Shown here one piece after another: positions 40,400-49,352 of a stretch of DNA of 64,000 nucleotides (its first letter is position 1; every line of letters starts with the position of its first letter). Source of the stretch: Acinetobacter sp. NIPH 2100 (lineage in GTDB: Bacteria > Pseudomonadota > Gammaproteobacteria > Pseudomonadales > Moraxellaceae). The notes under the pieces were generated by a model. The model did not search any database. It worked only from the letters and a program-made list of their open reading frames with translations, and had not been told where the DNA came from. The stretch spans positions 2,040,262 through 2,104,261 of the forward strand of contig NZ_KB850224.1 in the NCBI RefSeq assembly GCF_000369805.1, written 5' to 3'. A program made the position numbers and the translations under genes.

Positions 40400-41521
40400 A
40401 TGTCACGGTCAAGAAATGCAGGCAACAAAGACTTGCCTGCGAATCTCTATAAAGCGAATGGAAAGTCATGGCGATATCGCCATCCTGATACGGGTAAGTT
40501 TCATTCCATGGGGAGTAACAAGTCAATTGCAGTCCAAGCTGCACGCAAACTTAACTCATTACTGATTCAGGAAGAAGATTATGTTTCTAGTGTCACAGGC
40601 AAGACAATCTCATTTAAGGATTTTTGCGAACAGTTTTTAGAAGAAAAGAGACGTAAAGATGGTCGGCCTTTATCTGAAAACACAAAGAAGAATTATAAGA
40701 TCCATTTAAACCGAATTTACAGGGTTTGGGGCAAGATATCTTTAGACTCAATTACTTTAAAAATGGTAAATGATCAATTAGATGAACTGACACCATCAAA
40801 CAGAAAGGCGATAAGAAGCTTACTGTGCAATATTTTTGATGTAGCGATGAGTAAAGGGATCTGTCCTGATAATCCTGCACGCATCACTTTGACAAAGCAT
40901 GTCCAGAGACAGCGAAAACGCCATACTCTTGCAGGTCTACAACAGATTAGGGCTCATTCCCCATTGTGGCTCCAAAACGCAATTGATTTATCTCTTTTAA
41001 CCACACAAAGACGTACTGATATTGTGGCCTTGCGTTGGACTGATATTTACGATGGATACATACATATTGCACAACAGAAAACCACGACCGATTCAATGGA
41101 TGAATTTGAGGTTATGGAAGGTGCTGGGTATGTGCGAATTAAAATTGATGCAGAACTCCAAAAAGTTTTAGATCGATGCAAACCAGATAAAGTTCTTACT
41201 CCATTTGTAATTCATCAAATCCCTAAGCGTAAAACCAAGAACGCAAATAAAGAGCATTGGACTCAAATTCTCCCTCAATATTTATCCGAAGAGTTTTTGA
41301 GGATTGTTAAACGTGCTAAGGCATATCCAGATCTGAAAGGTAGGCAAATTCCGACTTTTCATGAAATACGAGCATTGGCTATTTTTCTGCATAAAAAAGC
41401 TGGTCGTAGTGCTCAGGCTTTGGCTGGTCACAGCTCAGTAAAAATGACAGAACATTATGAGGCAGGACATGAAATTGTTTGGAATGATGTAGATGTGGGA
41501 ATCGCCCTGCCATTTGCTTAA
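40400..41521 (+). CDS. int: Tyrosine integrase
   Basis: 373 aa. N-terminal arm-binding domain ('DLPANLYKANGKSWRYRHPDTGKFHSMGSNKSIAVQAARKLN'), core-binding SAM-like domain (about 70-165), catalytic domain with Arg204 ('TTQRRTDI'), Lys about 227, HEIR (His321, Arg324), 'LAGHSS' (His344) and Tyr353 in 'TEHYE'. All expected catalytic residues are present, so it should be active. Last gene of the PL arm, 130-160 bp from the broken uracil-DNA glycosylase gene that marks the att site. Confidence 0.95.
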   Translation: MSRSRNAGNKDLPANLYKANGKSWRYRHPDTGKFHSMGSNKSIAVQAARKLNSLLIQEEDYVSSVTGKTISFKDFCEQFLEEKRRKDGRPLSENTKKNYKIHLNRIYRVWGKISLDSITLKMVNDQLDELTPSNRKAIRSLLCNIFDVAMSKGICPDNPARITLTKHVQRQRKRHTLAGLQQIRAHSPLWLQNAIDLSLLTTQRRTDIVALRWTDIYDGYIHIAQQKTTTDSMDEFEVMEGAGYVRIKIDAELQKVLDRCKPDKVLTPFVIHQIPKRKTKNANKEHWTQILPQYLSEEFLRIVKRAKAYPDLKGRQIPTFHEIRALAIFLHKKAGRSAQALAGHSSVKMTEHYEAGHEIVWNDVDVGIALPFA

Positions 41522-41654
41522 ATGACATAAAATCTTTTAACAAATGGGGTTTGTAAGTTATTGTTTTCTATGATTTCTATAAGTCCCATTTTTGCGTTAA
41601 AAAACACTGATTTTTATAGCTATAATTAATATAAATCAATGTCTTAATTTGATT
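41522..41654. other. attP-arm region downstream of int
   Basis: 133 bp of A+T-rich sequence between the int stop and the host gene fragment, with no ORF. It would be expected to hold arm-type Int/Xis/IHF sites; none was identified by eye. Including the fragment and what follows, 41522-41958 has no complete gene. Confidence 0.4.
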
Positions 41655-41690
41655 TCACTTCATTACATTTTGATAATTCGGATAGTAAAA
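41655..41690. other. Inferred attachment site core (right end of prophage)
   Basis: The homology of the UDG fragment ends at about 41,663-41,670 (codons NYQN, then VMK-stop). The crossover core should include this break and the few bases on the host side. The partner copy is outside the window, so exact limits cannot be given. Confidence 0.45.
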
Positions 41691-41801
41691 ATCCATCTTC
41701 CAACGAGTTTGCGGCGGTGGAAAACTGCCGAGCATTAACAGCTTTGCAGTCGCAGGTAAAAACGGTTGTAATGGATGTGTTTCTATTTCTATATCAGTCA
41801 T
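41655..41801 (-). pseudogene. 5' fragment of uracil-DNA glycosylase family gene, cut by prophage
   Basis: ATG at 41801 begins a 48-codon frame: MTDIEIETHPLQPFLPATAK, then 'LLMLGSFPPPQTRWKMDFYYPNYQN', and a stop three codons later. 'HPLxPFLPxxAKLLMLGSFPP...RWxMxFYYPNxxNDMWRIFG' is the start of a Mug/TDG-like UDG family protein of about 200 aa. The family sequence is lost right after 'NYQN', where normally 'DMWR' follows. The gene points leftward, into the prophage, so the rest would lie at the far prophage end. Confidence 0.75.
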
Positions 41802-41958
41802 TTATATAAAGAGCCAAATTTTAAATTGAGCGAAAAGTTTCGTTTATTTTATAGAATTTTACGGTTTTTTGCTTGGGTCTTTTGTTGGTGAAAATTTCAC
41901 CTTCAATAAAATATTCTAAATATCTTTTTCCATTCAGTTTTAAATAAGACTAATATTT

Positions 41959-42591
41959 TTATAAGCGAATGAATAAGATCGTTAAACCTAAAAAAACAAT
42001 AATAACTCCAAAAAATCTGTTGATATAAATACCGATTTTAGAACTTCCTTTGACATTAACAGCAATTTTTCCAGCTAAAAATACGAGAGGAACTTGTATT
42101 AATAACATTACAATGATCAACTCAAGACCAAGTATTAACATTTGAAATGTAACACGACCAGCTTCGATACGAATGAACTGAGGAATAAAAGCCAGGGTAA
42201 ATATGATAGCTTTAGGGTTTAAAAGATTAGTGAGTAATCCTTCTGAATAAATTTTTTTACAGCTTTTCTTAGACTTAATGTTATCAATACTGAGTGGATT
42301 ATTATTTATAAATATACTAACACCAACCCACAAAATGTATAACGCACCAATAATTATAAAACTTTTATACAATACAGTAGAAGAATAAATTAATGCCGTT
42401 ACACCAGCAATCGCAAATAGGATATGGAACATCACTCCAGTCACAGCACCAAATACAGTGATCAATCCCGCCTTAGCCCCCAGACTCATTGTATTCGATA
42501 ATGCACGTAACATATCAGGACCTGGAATGAGCGTTAAGATCGTAGCAGAAATAGCAAATAGCCAAAGTGTTGAAATATCCATAAACATCAT
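41959..42591 (-). CDS. LysE/RhtB family amino-acid exporter
   Basis: 210 aa, six hydrophobic spans. The N-terminus 'LWLFAISATILTLIPGPDMLRALSNTMSLGAKAGLITVFGAVTGVMFHILFAIAGV' is the LysE/RhtB signature (PGPD). 'GLLTNLLNPKAIIFTLAFIPQFI' also fits (NPKA). Effluxes amino acids or similar small molecules across the inner membrane. It is 61 bp from an AraC-type regulator on the same strand; LysE and AraC pairs are often functionally linked. Confidence 0.9.
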   Translation of the reverse strand: MMFMDISTLWLFAISATILTLIPGPDMLRALSNTMSLGAKAGLITVFGAVTGVMFHILFAIAGVTALIYSSTVLYKSFIIIGALYILWVGVSIFINNNPLSIDNIKSKKSCKKIYSEGLLTNLLNPKAIIFTLAFIPQFIRIEAGRVTFQMLILGLELIIVMLLIQVPLVFLAGKIAVNVKGSSKIGIYINRFFGVIIVFLGLTILFIRL

Positions 42592-42652
42592 TTGAAACGT
42601 TAAATAGATATATTTTCAATATCTCTAAACCAACAAGATAGAATGATATTGC

Positions 42653-43474
42653 TCAGTGACTGAAGTTACGATAGTTACGAGGAGTAATCCCATAAGTAGA
42701 TTTAAATGCTCTTCCTAAATGAGATTGATCAGAAAAGCCACAACTAGCTGCAATTTCTGCGATATCACGACCTGTCGAAAGCATTCTTTTAACTTGCTGT
42801 AGCTTAAGTTGCCGTTGATAACGACTTGGGGACAAACCAAACTTTGCTGTAAATTGACGACATAAATGGAACTTCGATATGCCTGCTGCTTGCGCTAATC
42901 TATCTAGGCTAATTCCTTCGAATTGATAATCATGAAGATATTCCTTTGCCCGTATTAAATGTAATGACGCTAAACTCTTTTGACTTGCAATTTCTTGTGC
43001 TCTAACAGAAGAAAATACGTGAAGAAATTCAGCCATGCAATTACTCCAAACAACGTCTCTTTCAAATTTATCAGTGTCTATGGTTGTTAGAACTGTGGCA
43101 GCTTCACAAAGCTTTTTCGCAAATATATTTTGCTTTAGACCTGCTACAATATTCGGAGGTAAATGCATTTCCATACTTTCAGCAGTATTAAATACACTCT
43201 CCACCTTAGGATAGAACATAAAATATCTACATCCTTGCTCCCCAACGACTGTTCCGGCATGGACTTCCCCAGGAGCAATGATGCTGACTTCACCACACTT
43301 AACAATCCCCTCCATTTTTCGTTTAGCACTATTGTTATTTGCCCCTCGCAATACAACACCAACTGACCAAGTATCATGCCAATGTCTTTCAAACTCATGG
43401 TCGGAAAAATCTGCTACAAGTAGCTCCAAGCCATCTAGATCGTCAAAACAATGTATTCGTGCAGAATTTTTCAT
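42653..43474 (-). CDS. AraC family transcriptional regulator
   Basis: 273 aa. N-terminal cupin-like sensing domain ('ADFSDHEFERHWHDTWSVGVVLRGANN', 'GEVSIIAPGEVHAGTVV'). C-terminal double HTH at about residues 165-270: 'LASLHLIRAKEYLHDYQFEGISLDRLAQAAGISKFHLCRQFTAKFGLSPSRYQ' and 'DIAEIAASCGFSDQSHLGRAFKSTYGITPRNYR'. Likely regulates the LysE gene just downstream in response to an amino acid or other ligand; ligand not known. Confidence 0.9.
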   Translation of the reverse strand: MKNSARIHCFDDLDGLELLVADFSDHEFERHWHDTWSVGVVLRGANNNSAKRKMEGIVKCGEVSIIAPGEVHAGTVVGEQGCRYFMFYPKVESVFNTAESMEMHLPPNIVAGLKQNIFAKKLCEAATVLTTIDTDKFERDVVWSNCMAEFLHVFSSVRAQEIASQKSLASLHLIRAKEYLHDYQFEGISLDRLAQAAGISKFHLCRQFTAKFGLSPSRYQRQLKLQQVKRMLSTGRDIAEIAASCGFSDQSHLGRAFKSTYGITPRNYRNFSH

Positions 43475-43636
43475 ATCAACTCAATCTTAAAGATTTAGAT
43501 AATTCCTAATGAATGTTAAATTAATTATAAGTTTATCTTAAAGAAAATCTCCATTATTTTTTTGCTTCATATTTAATAAAATGCCAATCCCTACAACTGT
43601 CATTTTATTAAATTAGTGCTTACAAAATATGCATTC

Positions 43637-43897
43637 TTAAGCATTAAATTGTGATTGTGTCATTTCACCTAAATAACAAATCGAAATGGCAAATAAATTC
43701 TCAGGCTGTGTTGCTGGATCATTCTTTTGGATCCACTCTGCCCCAATGATACTTAGCTCATTTAATTTAGATTTGGAAACGGGCGGCAAGAACGTTTCTA
43801 AGGGCAATTGGATACTGAAATTTCTCGTATTGCCGTTATTGCTCTTATCATTAAACGTATAACCAATTAAATACCAATGATATTTTTGTTCAGACAT
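43637..43897 (-). CDS. Small hypothetical protein
   Basis: 86 aa: MSEQKYHWYLIGYTFNDKSN, then 'TRNFSIQLPLETFLPPVSKSKLNELSIIGAEW' and 'LFAISICYLGEMTQSQFNA'. Beta-rich; no family recognised. Host-side single gene, flanked by 160-180 bp of intergenic A+T-rich DNA on each side. The downstream side holds the hairpin at 44021-44044. Confidence 0.6.
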   Translation of the reverse strand: MSEQKYHWYLIGYTFNDKSNNGNTRNFSIQLPLETFLPPVSKSKLNELSIIGAEWIQKNDPATQPENLFAISICYLGEMTQSQFNA

Positions 43898-44020
43898 TTG
43901 TTATTCTCAAGTTTAATTGTTGAACTATTTTTATATCATAAAAAATAGACAGCACTACTTAGAAATCGATCGAGTTGAAGAAATTTTTCATATAAATAAA
44001 GGACTCATAGCACATCAAGA

Positions 44021-44044
44021 CAATCCTTAACAGGTTAAGGATTG
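44021..44044. repeat. Perfect hairpin between convergent/tandem genes
   Basis: CAATCCTTAA/TTAAGGATTG with a 4-base loop, downstream of the LLM oxidoreductase gene. No T-run follows, so it may be a Rho-assisted or 3'-end-stabilising hairpin. Confidence 0.55.
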
Positions 44045-44078
44045 CCGCTCAAAATGTAAATAAAGTATATTCCTCAGG

Positions 44079-45176
44079 TCATGTAACCGATTTCAACAGC
44101 CCTTTTTGTTTTAAAATTGGTAAAACATGCTCTCTAAAATATGGAAATTCTTTCGTATAATTGAGAAAAGATAAGGTACTACCTGAAAAACCAGTTTCAT
44201 GTAACTGTATTAGCCCTTCTGCAACTTGTTCAGGAGTACCAACTAAGGGAAAACCACCATGACCAATAGCAATCCGTTGACGTAAATCTTCTCGCAAATC
44301 TGCAGGAAACGATTTGCAAAATGCAAATAAAGTATCCATTAAACGTTGCACTGCACCATGATCCGCATGATTCAGTTGTCTATTCCACTCTGCTTTGGCT
44401 TCTTGTTCTGTAGGACGACAAATCACGTGTGCAAAAGTCAGGACTTTAATTTTTCGACCTAAATTTTCTGCCTCTGCTTTAAGTTCTTTTATTTCCACAA
44501 CAGAACGTGCTAGATCAGAAGCAGGCGTAAATAAGAAATCTGAATTTTTAATAGCAAACTCACGACCTTCTTTGGAACCAGCCGCATTAAAAATCGGGGG
44601 AAATATTTTAGGATTCGGTTTGCCGTAAGTACCTTGTGTTTGAAAAAATTGACCTTCCCAATTAAATGGCTCAGTGCTCTGCCAGGTTTTTTTGATTAAT
44701 TCGTACCACTCTTGCGCATAGCCATATCTTGTTTCGTGATCATCAGGTAATTGCAGGCCCATTGCATCATATTCAGGTTTATTCCATCCCGCGACAATGT
44801 TTAGCCCCACACGATTATCACTCACCTGTGCCATGGTTGCGATTTGTTTTGCGACTACAATCGGATGATTCAGCACAGTATGTAGGGTCGCAAAAATCTG
44901 AATATTTTTAGTTTTGGCTAATAGTGCAGATGTCCACGTTACGGTTTCCAAAACAGTACCGTGAAAATCTTTTTCACCGCCATGACCAATAAAGCGTGCA
45001 GCAGATAGCATGAAATCAATTCCTGCTTCATCTGCCATTTGCGCTAGTTCTAGGTTTTTATCCCAACTCGCATCCCAACCATCATCCAATGTTGATGGTG
45101 TTAGGCCTCCTGAACAATTAGAAGCAAAAATACCAAGTTTAAAAGAATCAGATAAATTGAAGTTATGTTGAAGCAT
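44079..45176 (-). CDS. LLM class flavin-dependent monooxygenase
   Basis: 365 aa, bacterial-luciferase fold: 'FKLGIFASNCSGGL', 'LAQMADEAGIDFMLSAARFIGHGG', 'LLAKTKNIQIFATLHTVLNHPIVVAKQIATMAQVSDNRVGLNIVAGWNKPEYDAMG'. The last block is typical of the RutA/SfnG/SsuD group. It uses FMNH2 and oxygen; probable substrates are sulfonated or sulfone compounds or pyrimidines, not decidable here. No flavin reductase neighbour is seen. The upstream gap of 259 bp contains the promoters for this gene and the divergent DUF2867 gene. Confidence 0.88.
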   Translation of the reverse strand: MLQHNFNLSDSFKLGIFASNCSGGLTPSTLDDGWDASWDKNLELAQMADEAGIDFMLSAARFIGHGGEKDFHGTVLETVTWTSALLAKTKNIQIFATLHTVLNHPIVVAKQIATMAQVSDNRVGLNIVAGWNKPEYDAMGLQLPDDHETRYGYAQEWYELIKKTWQSTEPFNWEGQFFQTQGTYGKPNPKIFPPIFNAAGSKEGREFAIKNSDFLFTPASDLARSVVEIKELKAEAENLGRKIKVLTFAHVICRPTEQEAKAEWNRQLNHADHGAVQRLMDTLFAFCKSFPADLREDLRQRIAIGHGGFPLVGTPEQVAEGLIQLHETGFSGSTLSFLNYTKEFPYFREHVLPILKQKGLLKSVT

Positions 45177-45364
45177 GATTTTTCCTTTTTCATATGAATA
45201 GTTAAGAGGTAGGAATAAAATTTATTTATTGAGTAAAGTTAAGCTTTATAAAATTTACACATTTCACCATTTTATTAGAGGATATTTTCTATACATAGCT
45301 ACTTAATTATATGAAATATGTTTAAATTTTCTATAAATAAAAAAGATTTAATAAGTATTAGTGA

Positions 45365-45394
45365 TTGACATCACTTCAAGAATCAAACTATAAA
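45365..45394 (+). promoter_or_regulatory. Sigma-70 promoter of the DUF2867 gene
   Basis: TTGACA (45365-45370), 18 bp, TATAAA (45389-45394), about 40 bp before the start codon. Confidence 0.7.
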
Positions 45395-45435
45395 TTAAAG
45401 GAATTTTCATGTAAATATAAAATAAAGGAATTGGG

Positions 45436-45921
45436 ATGCAAAATCAAAACGACATCACTCCTTTGGTTGCCCCACTTGAAGCATTAAATTTCCTGCATAA
45501 AGATTATCGATATATCAATAAACAACTCAATGCTCTTCAAGCCTATCAGCTGATGACAGGCAATCCACCATTTTGGCTACGCGTCGCCTTTAGAGTCAGA
45601 GATTTTTGGAGCTTTAAATTGGCAGGTGTACAACCAATTCAGGGTTTTGGCTCGTTAAAAGCACAAATTGTTCAAGTTAATGAAAAATTAGATTTTTTTG
45701 ATGTAGTAAAAATCAGAGAGACAGAATTATTTTTACAATCAACAGATAAGCATCTACGTGTATTAGTAGCCTTACAGATTAATGAACATGATGACACCCA
45801 AAATAAGCTCACCGTTACAACCAGTGTGGTGACTTATAATTTTTTTGGAAAGATTTACATGCTGCCTGTCTCTTTAGTTCATGGCTTGATCGTCAGAAAC
45901 TCATTAAAAAATTTGAATTAA
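45436..45921 (+). CDS. DUF2867 family protein
   Basis: 161 aa. 'AYQLMTGNPPFWLRVAFRVRDFWSFKLAGVQPIQGF' and 'ETELFLQSTDKHLRVLVALQI', ending 'YNFFGKIYMLPVSLVHGLIVRNSLKNL', follow the DUF2867 pattern (a START-like fold is predicted for the family). Function unknown. Divergent from the LLM oxidoreductase. Confidence 0.82.
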   Translation: MQNQNDITPLVAPLEALNFLHKDYRYINKQLNALQAYQLMTGNPPFWLRVAFRVRDFWSFKLAGVQPIQGFGSLKAQIVQVNEKLDFFDVVKIRETELFLQSTDKHLRVLVALQINEHDDTQNKLTVTTSVVTYNFFGKIYMLPVSLVHGLIVRNSLKNLN

Positions 45922-45937
45922 TCTGTTGAGCGGATCA

Positions 45938-45973
45938 TCACTAAAAGCGGATATTCAATATCGCTTTTAGTGA
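45938..45973. terminator. Hairpin between convergent genes
   Basis: Perfect 12-bp stem TCACTAAAAGCG/CGCTTTTAGTGA between the DUF2867 gene and the TonB receptor gene; likely bidirectional terminator though the T-run is inside the stem. Confidence 0.6.
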
Positions 45974-46002
45974 ATAGACTCGAAGTTGTAGACCAGATAG
46001 CT

Positions 46003-48333
46003 CTAGATCTTCATATTAATTCCAAGTTGAAAACCACGCCCTGGTAACGGTGCTATATATTTCAATGGAGAATTATGCGGTCTCGCTTCCTCATTCAGTA
46101 GATTTGAGCCGTTCAGGAATACGTCAATATCAGAATTCTTTAACTTAAGATGCTTGCTGATTTGCATATCAAGCATATTAAAAGCAGGTAATGGTACTTC
46201 CTCCGAAACATTCTTCCCTAGATATTTTGGCTTATCATAATAAATGCTTGATAAGCGTGCTGCCCAATCCCCTTTACTCCACTCTACGCTTGCACCATAA
46301 CGGCTTGTTGGCATGTTCGGTAAATAATTGCCGTCATTAAATAAGCTATATTGATTTGGACTTAAGTTTTTATTTTTTACAAAATCAGCAAATGCACCAA
46401 GCGTAAAAAGACCAAACTGTTGAGCATTAATTTTTTGTTTTAAATCAACCTCAAACCCTGTGATTTCAGTATCTGTTTGTGTCCAGTATTTCAGTGGTAA
46501 TCGATTTGCTACTTGATTACCAGAATGAGTTAAGTACAGATAGTTTTCAAATTTCATCTTATATACAGTGGCTTCAAGATTAAAATCTTTATAACTAAAT
46601 AAACCTGTAAGCTCTGTATTCTTGGATTTTTCAGGTTCTAGCTTTTGATTTCCTTGCTCATTAATCATAATCGAATAATGGTTGCCACTAGCATAAAGTT
46701 CATTGAGCTCTGGTGCGCGCTCCGATACAGAATATCTAAGCTTCATGCCTAAATAGTCATTCATTTTCAGATAAGAGCCCACACTGTAGCTATCGAGATC
46801 GAAACTGGTATCTTGTAGTGTTGTATTGGCGGAATTACGAGAACTCTTAAAATCGCTGGCTTTGATTGCATGATCCAAACGTTCTTGGCGATAGCCCGCA
46901 TCGAAAGACACGCGATCCAGATCAATTTTTTCTTGGATAAAGAACGCCTGAGTTTTTGTTTTCACATCAGGAAGGTAACGTAACTTGCCCTGACCTTCGA
47001 CAGTTCGATTACTTAGACTAGCGCCCACTAATCCACTTAAATAAGGCAGAGCTTGATGTCTCAGTAATAATTCGGCTTGTTTGGTATCAAAGCGGTAATC
47101 ATTTGCAAGTTGTGTGCCTAAGTATTCACCAGAGCGATTGATCACCTGATTCGCTTTGAAATCGATTCCCTTCAGGAATGGTGTATCGAAGTTAAATTGA
47201 CTATCCAATGTATATTTTCGTTGATCCGTCTTTATCCCAACAGGCAGACCATCATCATAGGACGATTGAAATGACTTATTTTCTAAAGAAAAACCAGGGA
47301 CACCATAGGCATTTTTCTTTGAATCTGCGCTCAGGCCAATATAGCCATTATCTACAAAATAGGTCGTCCCGATCGCATAGTGCTGATTTTCTAAATAGCT
47401 ATTACCCAATTTCCGATTATAGTTTGGCGTTACATCATTATTAATTCTGTTTTCTTTAAACTTAGCCGTATCAGGAACATACTCTGGATTAATAGGATTG
47501 GTATATGTTTTACCACTCCAAACGGATGTAGGTTTATCTGTATAAAATGAAAACTTCCCATCCGCCCAATCCGGATTTTCAGTCATGAATTGATCAATAT
47601 ATTTTTGTGATGCTGTGTTGTAGATCTGCTGGATACGGGAATCCTTTTGACAAGCATCCGCCAATGCTGAATTTACGCCTCCTGTGGCAGGAAAAACAGC
47701 ACTATTACAAAGTTCGGCTTTACTCTGCCCAGGAATCTTATAAGACGAAATGTCCTGTTTAGAAAATAAGAAGTTAGTTGAAAAATTACTTTGATTATTC
47801 AAATTCAGTTTAAATCCATGAGCATCTGCACTATTCCAACCTTTTCGTACAGCCAACTCTAAACTATGATCTTTCTTTGGCATTTCTTTGCTAATCAGGT
47901 CGTTCTCAATATTTACACTGCCACCAATTGCGTTTCCGCCGTATCGCACACTATCAGAAGATTTATTTACCTGAATAGATTGGTTAAATAATGGATCAAA
48001 AGGAATATTAATATTGCCACTGACCGCATTCATTCCATAAGCTGAAAGTCCATCCTCAAGAATTTGTACGCGATTACCACTTAAACTGCGGATGACAGGT
48101 GCACCAGAGTTTGGGCCAAAAGCACTACTTTGCACCCCTGATACATGCTTAAGCGCATCTCCCAAAGTTTGATTTTCTGCCTTTCGATTCTTTACAACGA
48201 TATTGTTTCCAATTGAAAGATCAGTTTCTGCTTTTAAACTAATATTTGGCAAAATGACAGGACTATCCTGCTCATTTGCAGATGCTTGTTGATTGATAAA
48301 TAGAATGGCTAGTGCCAAGGCTTTGTAACGCAC
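46003..48333 (-). CDS. ZnuD-like TonB-dependent outer-membrane receptor
   Basis: 776 aa from a GTG at 48333: AAGGAG lies 6 bp before it, and it begins exactly at a signal peptide (RYKALALAILFINQQASA). An ATG at 48375 would start within the operator. Plug domain: 'IVVKNRKAENQTLGDALKHVSGVQSSAFGPNSGAPVIRSLSGNRVQILEDGLS...' and 'SDSVRYGGNAIGGSVNI', the ZnuD-type pattern. Barrel: 'LEPEKSKNTELTGLFSY', ending 'PGRGFQLGINMKI'. Two Cys about 20 residues apart (CNSAV...ACQKD) lie in an early loop. Probably takes up zinc, as the 26-bp Zur-like palindrome upstream suggests; other metals or metallophores remain possible. Confidence 0.87.
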   Translation of the reverse strand: MRYKALALAILFINQQASANEQDSPVILPNISLKAETDLSIGNNIVVKNRKAENQTLGDALKHVSGVQSSAFGPNSGAPVIRSLSGNRVQILEDGLSAYGMNAVSGNINIPFDPLFNQSIQVNKSSDSVRYGGNAIGGSVNIENDLISKEMPKKDHSLELAVRKGWNSADAHGFKLNLNNQSNFSTNFLFSKQDISSYKIPGQSKAELCNSAVFPATGGVNSALADACQKDSRIQQIYNTASQKYIDQFMTENPDWADGKFSFYTDKPTSVWSGKTYTNPINPEYVPDTAKFKENRINNDVTPNYNRKLGNSYLENQHYAIGTTYFVDNGYIGLSADSKKNAYGVPGFSLENKSFQSSYDDGLPVGIKTDQRKYTLDSQFNFDTPFLKGIDFKANQVINRSGEYLGTQLANDYRFDTKQAELLLRHQALPYLSGLVGASLSNRTVEGQGKLRYLPDVKTKTQAFFIQEKIDLDRVSFDAGYRQERLDHAIKASDFKSSRNSANTTLQDTSFDLDSYSVGSYLKMNDYLGMKLRYSVSERAPELNELYASGNHYSIMINEQGNQKLEPEKSKNTELTGLFSYKDFNLEATVYKMKFENYLYLTHSGNQVANRLPLKYWTQTDTEITGFEVDLKQKINAQQFGLFTLGAFADFVKNKNLSPNQYSLFNDGNYLPNMPTSRYGASVEWSKGDWAARLSSIYYDKPKYLGKNVSEEVPLPAFNMLDMQISKHLKLKNSDIDVFLNGSNLLNEEARPHNSPLKYIAPLPGRGFQLGINMKI

Positions 48334-48351
48334 ATTGAACTCCTTATTTTC

Positions 48352-48377
48352 AATTGTTATGTTATAACATAACAATT
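48352..48377 (-). promoter_or_regulatory. Perfect 26-bp palindrome, probable Zur box
   Basis: Half-site AATTGTTATGTTA followed directly by its complement. The core TGTTATAACA matches the A+T-rich Zur box type (TGTTATA-n-TATAACA) of gammaproteobacteria. It ends 19 bp before the GTG start, placed to block transcription when zinc is plentiful. Confidence 0.78.
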
Positions 48378-48466
48378 AAGTGTTCAAACAAAACCTAAGC
48401 TCCATTTTTCATTCTTAATGTATGTGGAAAGGTCATCGCTCAAATCCTTTTGAGCTATTCAGTTTT

Positions 48467-49342
48467 TTATGATTGATTAAAGTAATTTAGAGGCAACTTT
48501 AAGTAACGGATTCCATTTGATTCTGGTTCAGGGAAATGCCCAGCATTCATATTCATTTGGATTACTGGAAGTATCAGTTTGGGCATAGACAAAGTTTTAT
48601 CACGCGCTTGACGCATCTGAACAAAGTCTTGCTTCTGTGTCTTTGCATTTAAATGGATATTGCTTCGCTTCTGCGAACCGATATCGGTCTGATAAATATA
48701 TTCATCTCTGCCTTCAGGTTTGTAGTCATGGCATAAAAAAACACGGGTTTGCTCAGGTAATTGATACAACTTTTGCACAGACTCAAATAAAGTGTCAGCA
48801 CTCCCTTTAGGAAAATCACAACGCGCCGTGCCATAGTCTGGCATAAATAATGTATCACCAATAAAAACTGCATCACCGATGACATAGCTTAAGCACGCTG
48901 GCGTATGACCTGGTGTCGGTATGTTATATGCCTTCAAATTTCCAATGCTAAAATTTTCATTGTCCTGAAATAGATAATCGAACACTTGATGTGTATTAAA
49001 ATATTTAATATCAATATGATAAATCGCACTAAAAGTGTCTTGAACAATTGCGATCTTCTCACTCATAGCAATTATTCCACCAAGCTTCGACTTTAAATAT
49101 TGTGAAGCCGTTAAATGATCGGCGTGAACATGTGTCTCCAAAATCCATTCAACAGTCAATGCCTTGGAATCAATGTAAGTAATAATCTTATCTGCTTGCT
49201 GAGTTGATGTTGAAGCCGAAGCTGCATCATAATCTAGGACACTATCAATAATGGCGCAATGCTTTGTTTCAGGATCATGTACAACATAGCTAAAAGTATT
49301 GCTATTTTCGTCGAAGAAGGCTTTGACTACTGGATATTGCAT
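48467..49342 (-). CDS. MBL-fold hydrolase, persulfide dioxygenase-like
   Basis: 291 aa. Metal site 'ETHVHADHLTASQYLKSKLGG' (H-x-H-x-D-H at about residues 70-75), 'PTPGHTPACLSYVIGDAVFIGDTLF' and 'VFLCHDYKPEGRDE'. This is the ETHE1/Blh persulfide dioxygenase branch, which oxidises glutathione persulfide to sulfite. It is last in an operon with two YeeE/YedE membrane proteins, a common H2S/persulfide detoxification set. Confidence 0.87.
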   Translation of the reverse strand: MQYPVVKAFFDENSNTFSYVVHDPETKHCAIIDSVLDYDAASASTSTQQADKIITYIDSKALTVEWILETHVHADHLTASQYLKSKLGGIIAMSEKIAIVQDTFSAIYHIDIKYFNTHQVFDYLFQDNENFSIGNLKAYNIPTPGHTPACLSYVIGDAVFIGDTLFMPDYGTARCDFPKGSADTLFESVQKLYQLPEQTRVFLCHDYKPEGRDEYIYQTDIGSQKRSNIHLNAKTQKQDFVQMRQARDKTLSMPKLILPVIQMNMNAGHFPEPESNGIRYLKLPLNYFNQS

Positions 49343-49352
49343 TGACTCGCTC

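Larger units (their letters stand above)
1..41680. mobile_element. Lambda-type siphovirus prophage (right part; left end outside window)
   Basis: Contiguous phage gene set: leftward structural genes (tail tip to terminase), leftward early genes, CI repressor, then a rightward recombination arm ending in an integrase. The right boundary is inferred at about 41,655-41,690, just past the integrase, where a host uracil-DNA glycosylase family gene is cut after 48 codons. The left end is not in the window. No holin or endolysin is seen; these would be expected beyond the J-like gene at the left edge. Capsid, portal, terminase, tail and integrase genes all read through, so the prophage may be inducible, but the unseen part decides that. 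Confidence 0.95.
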
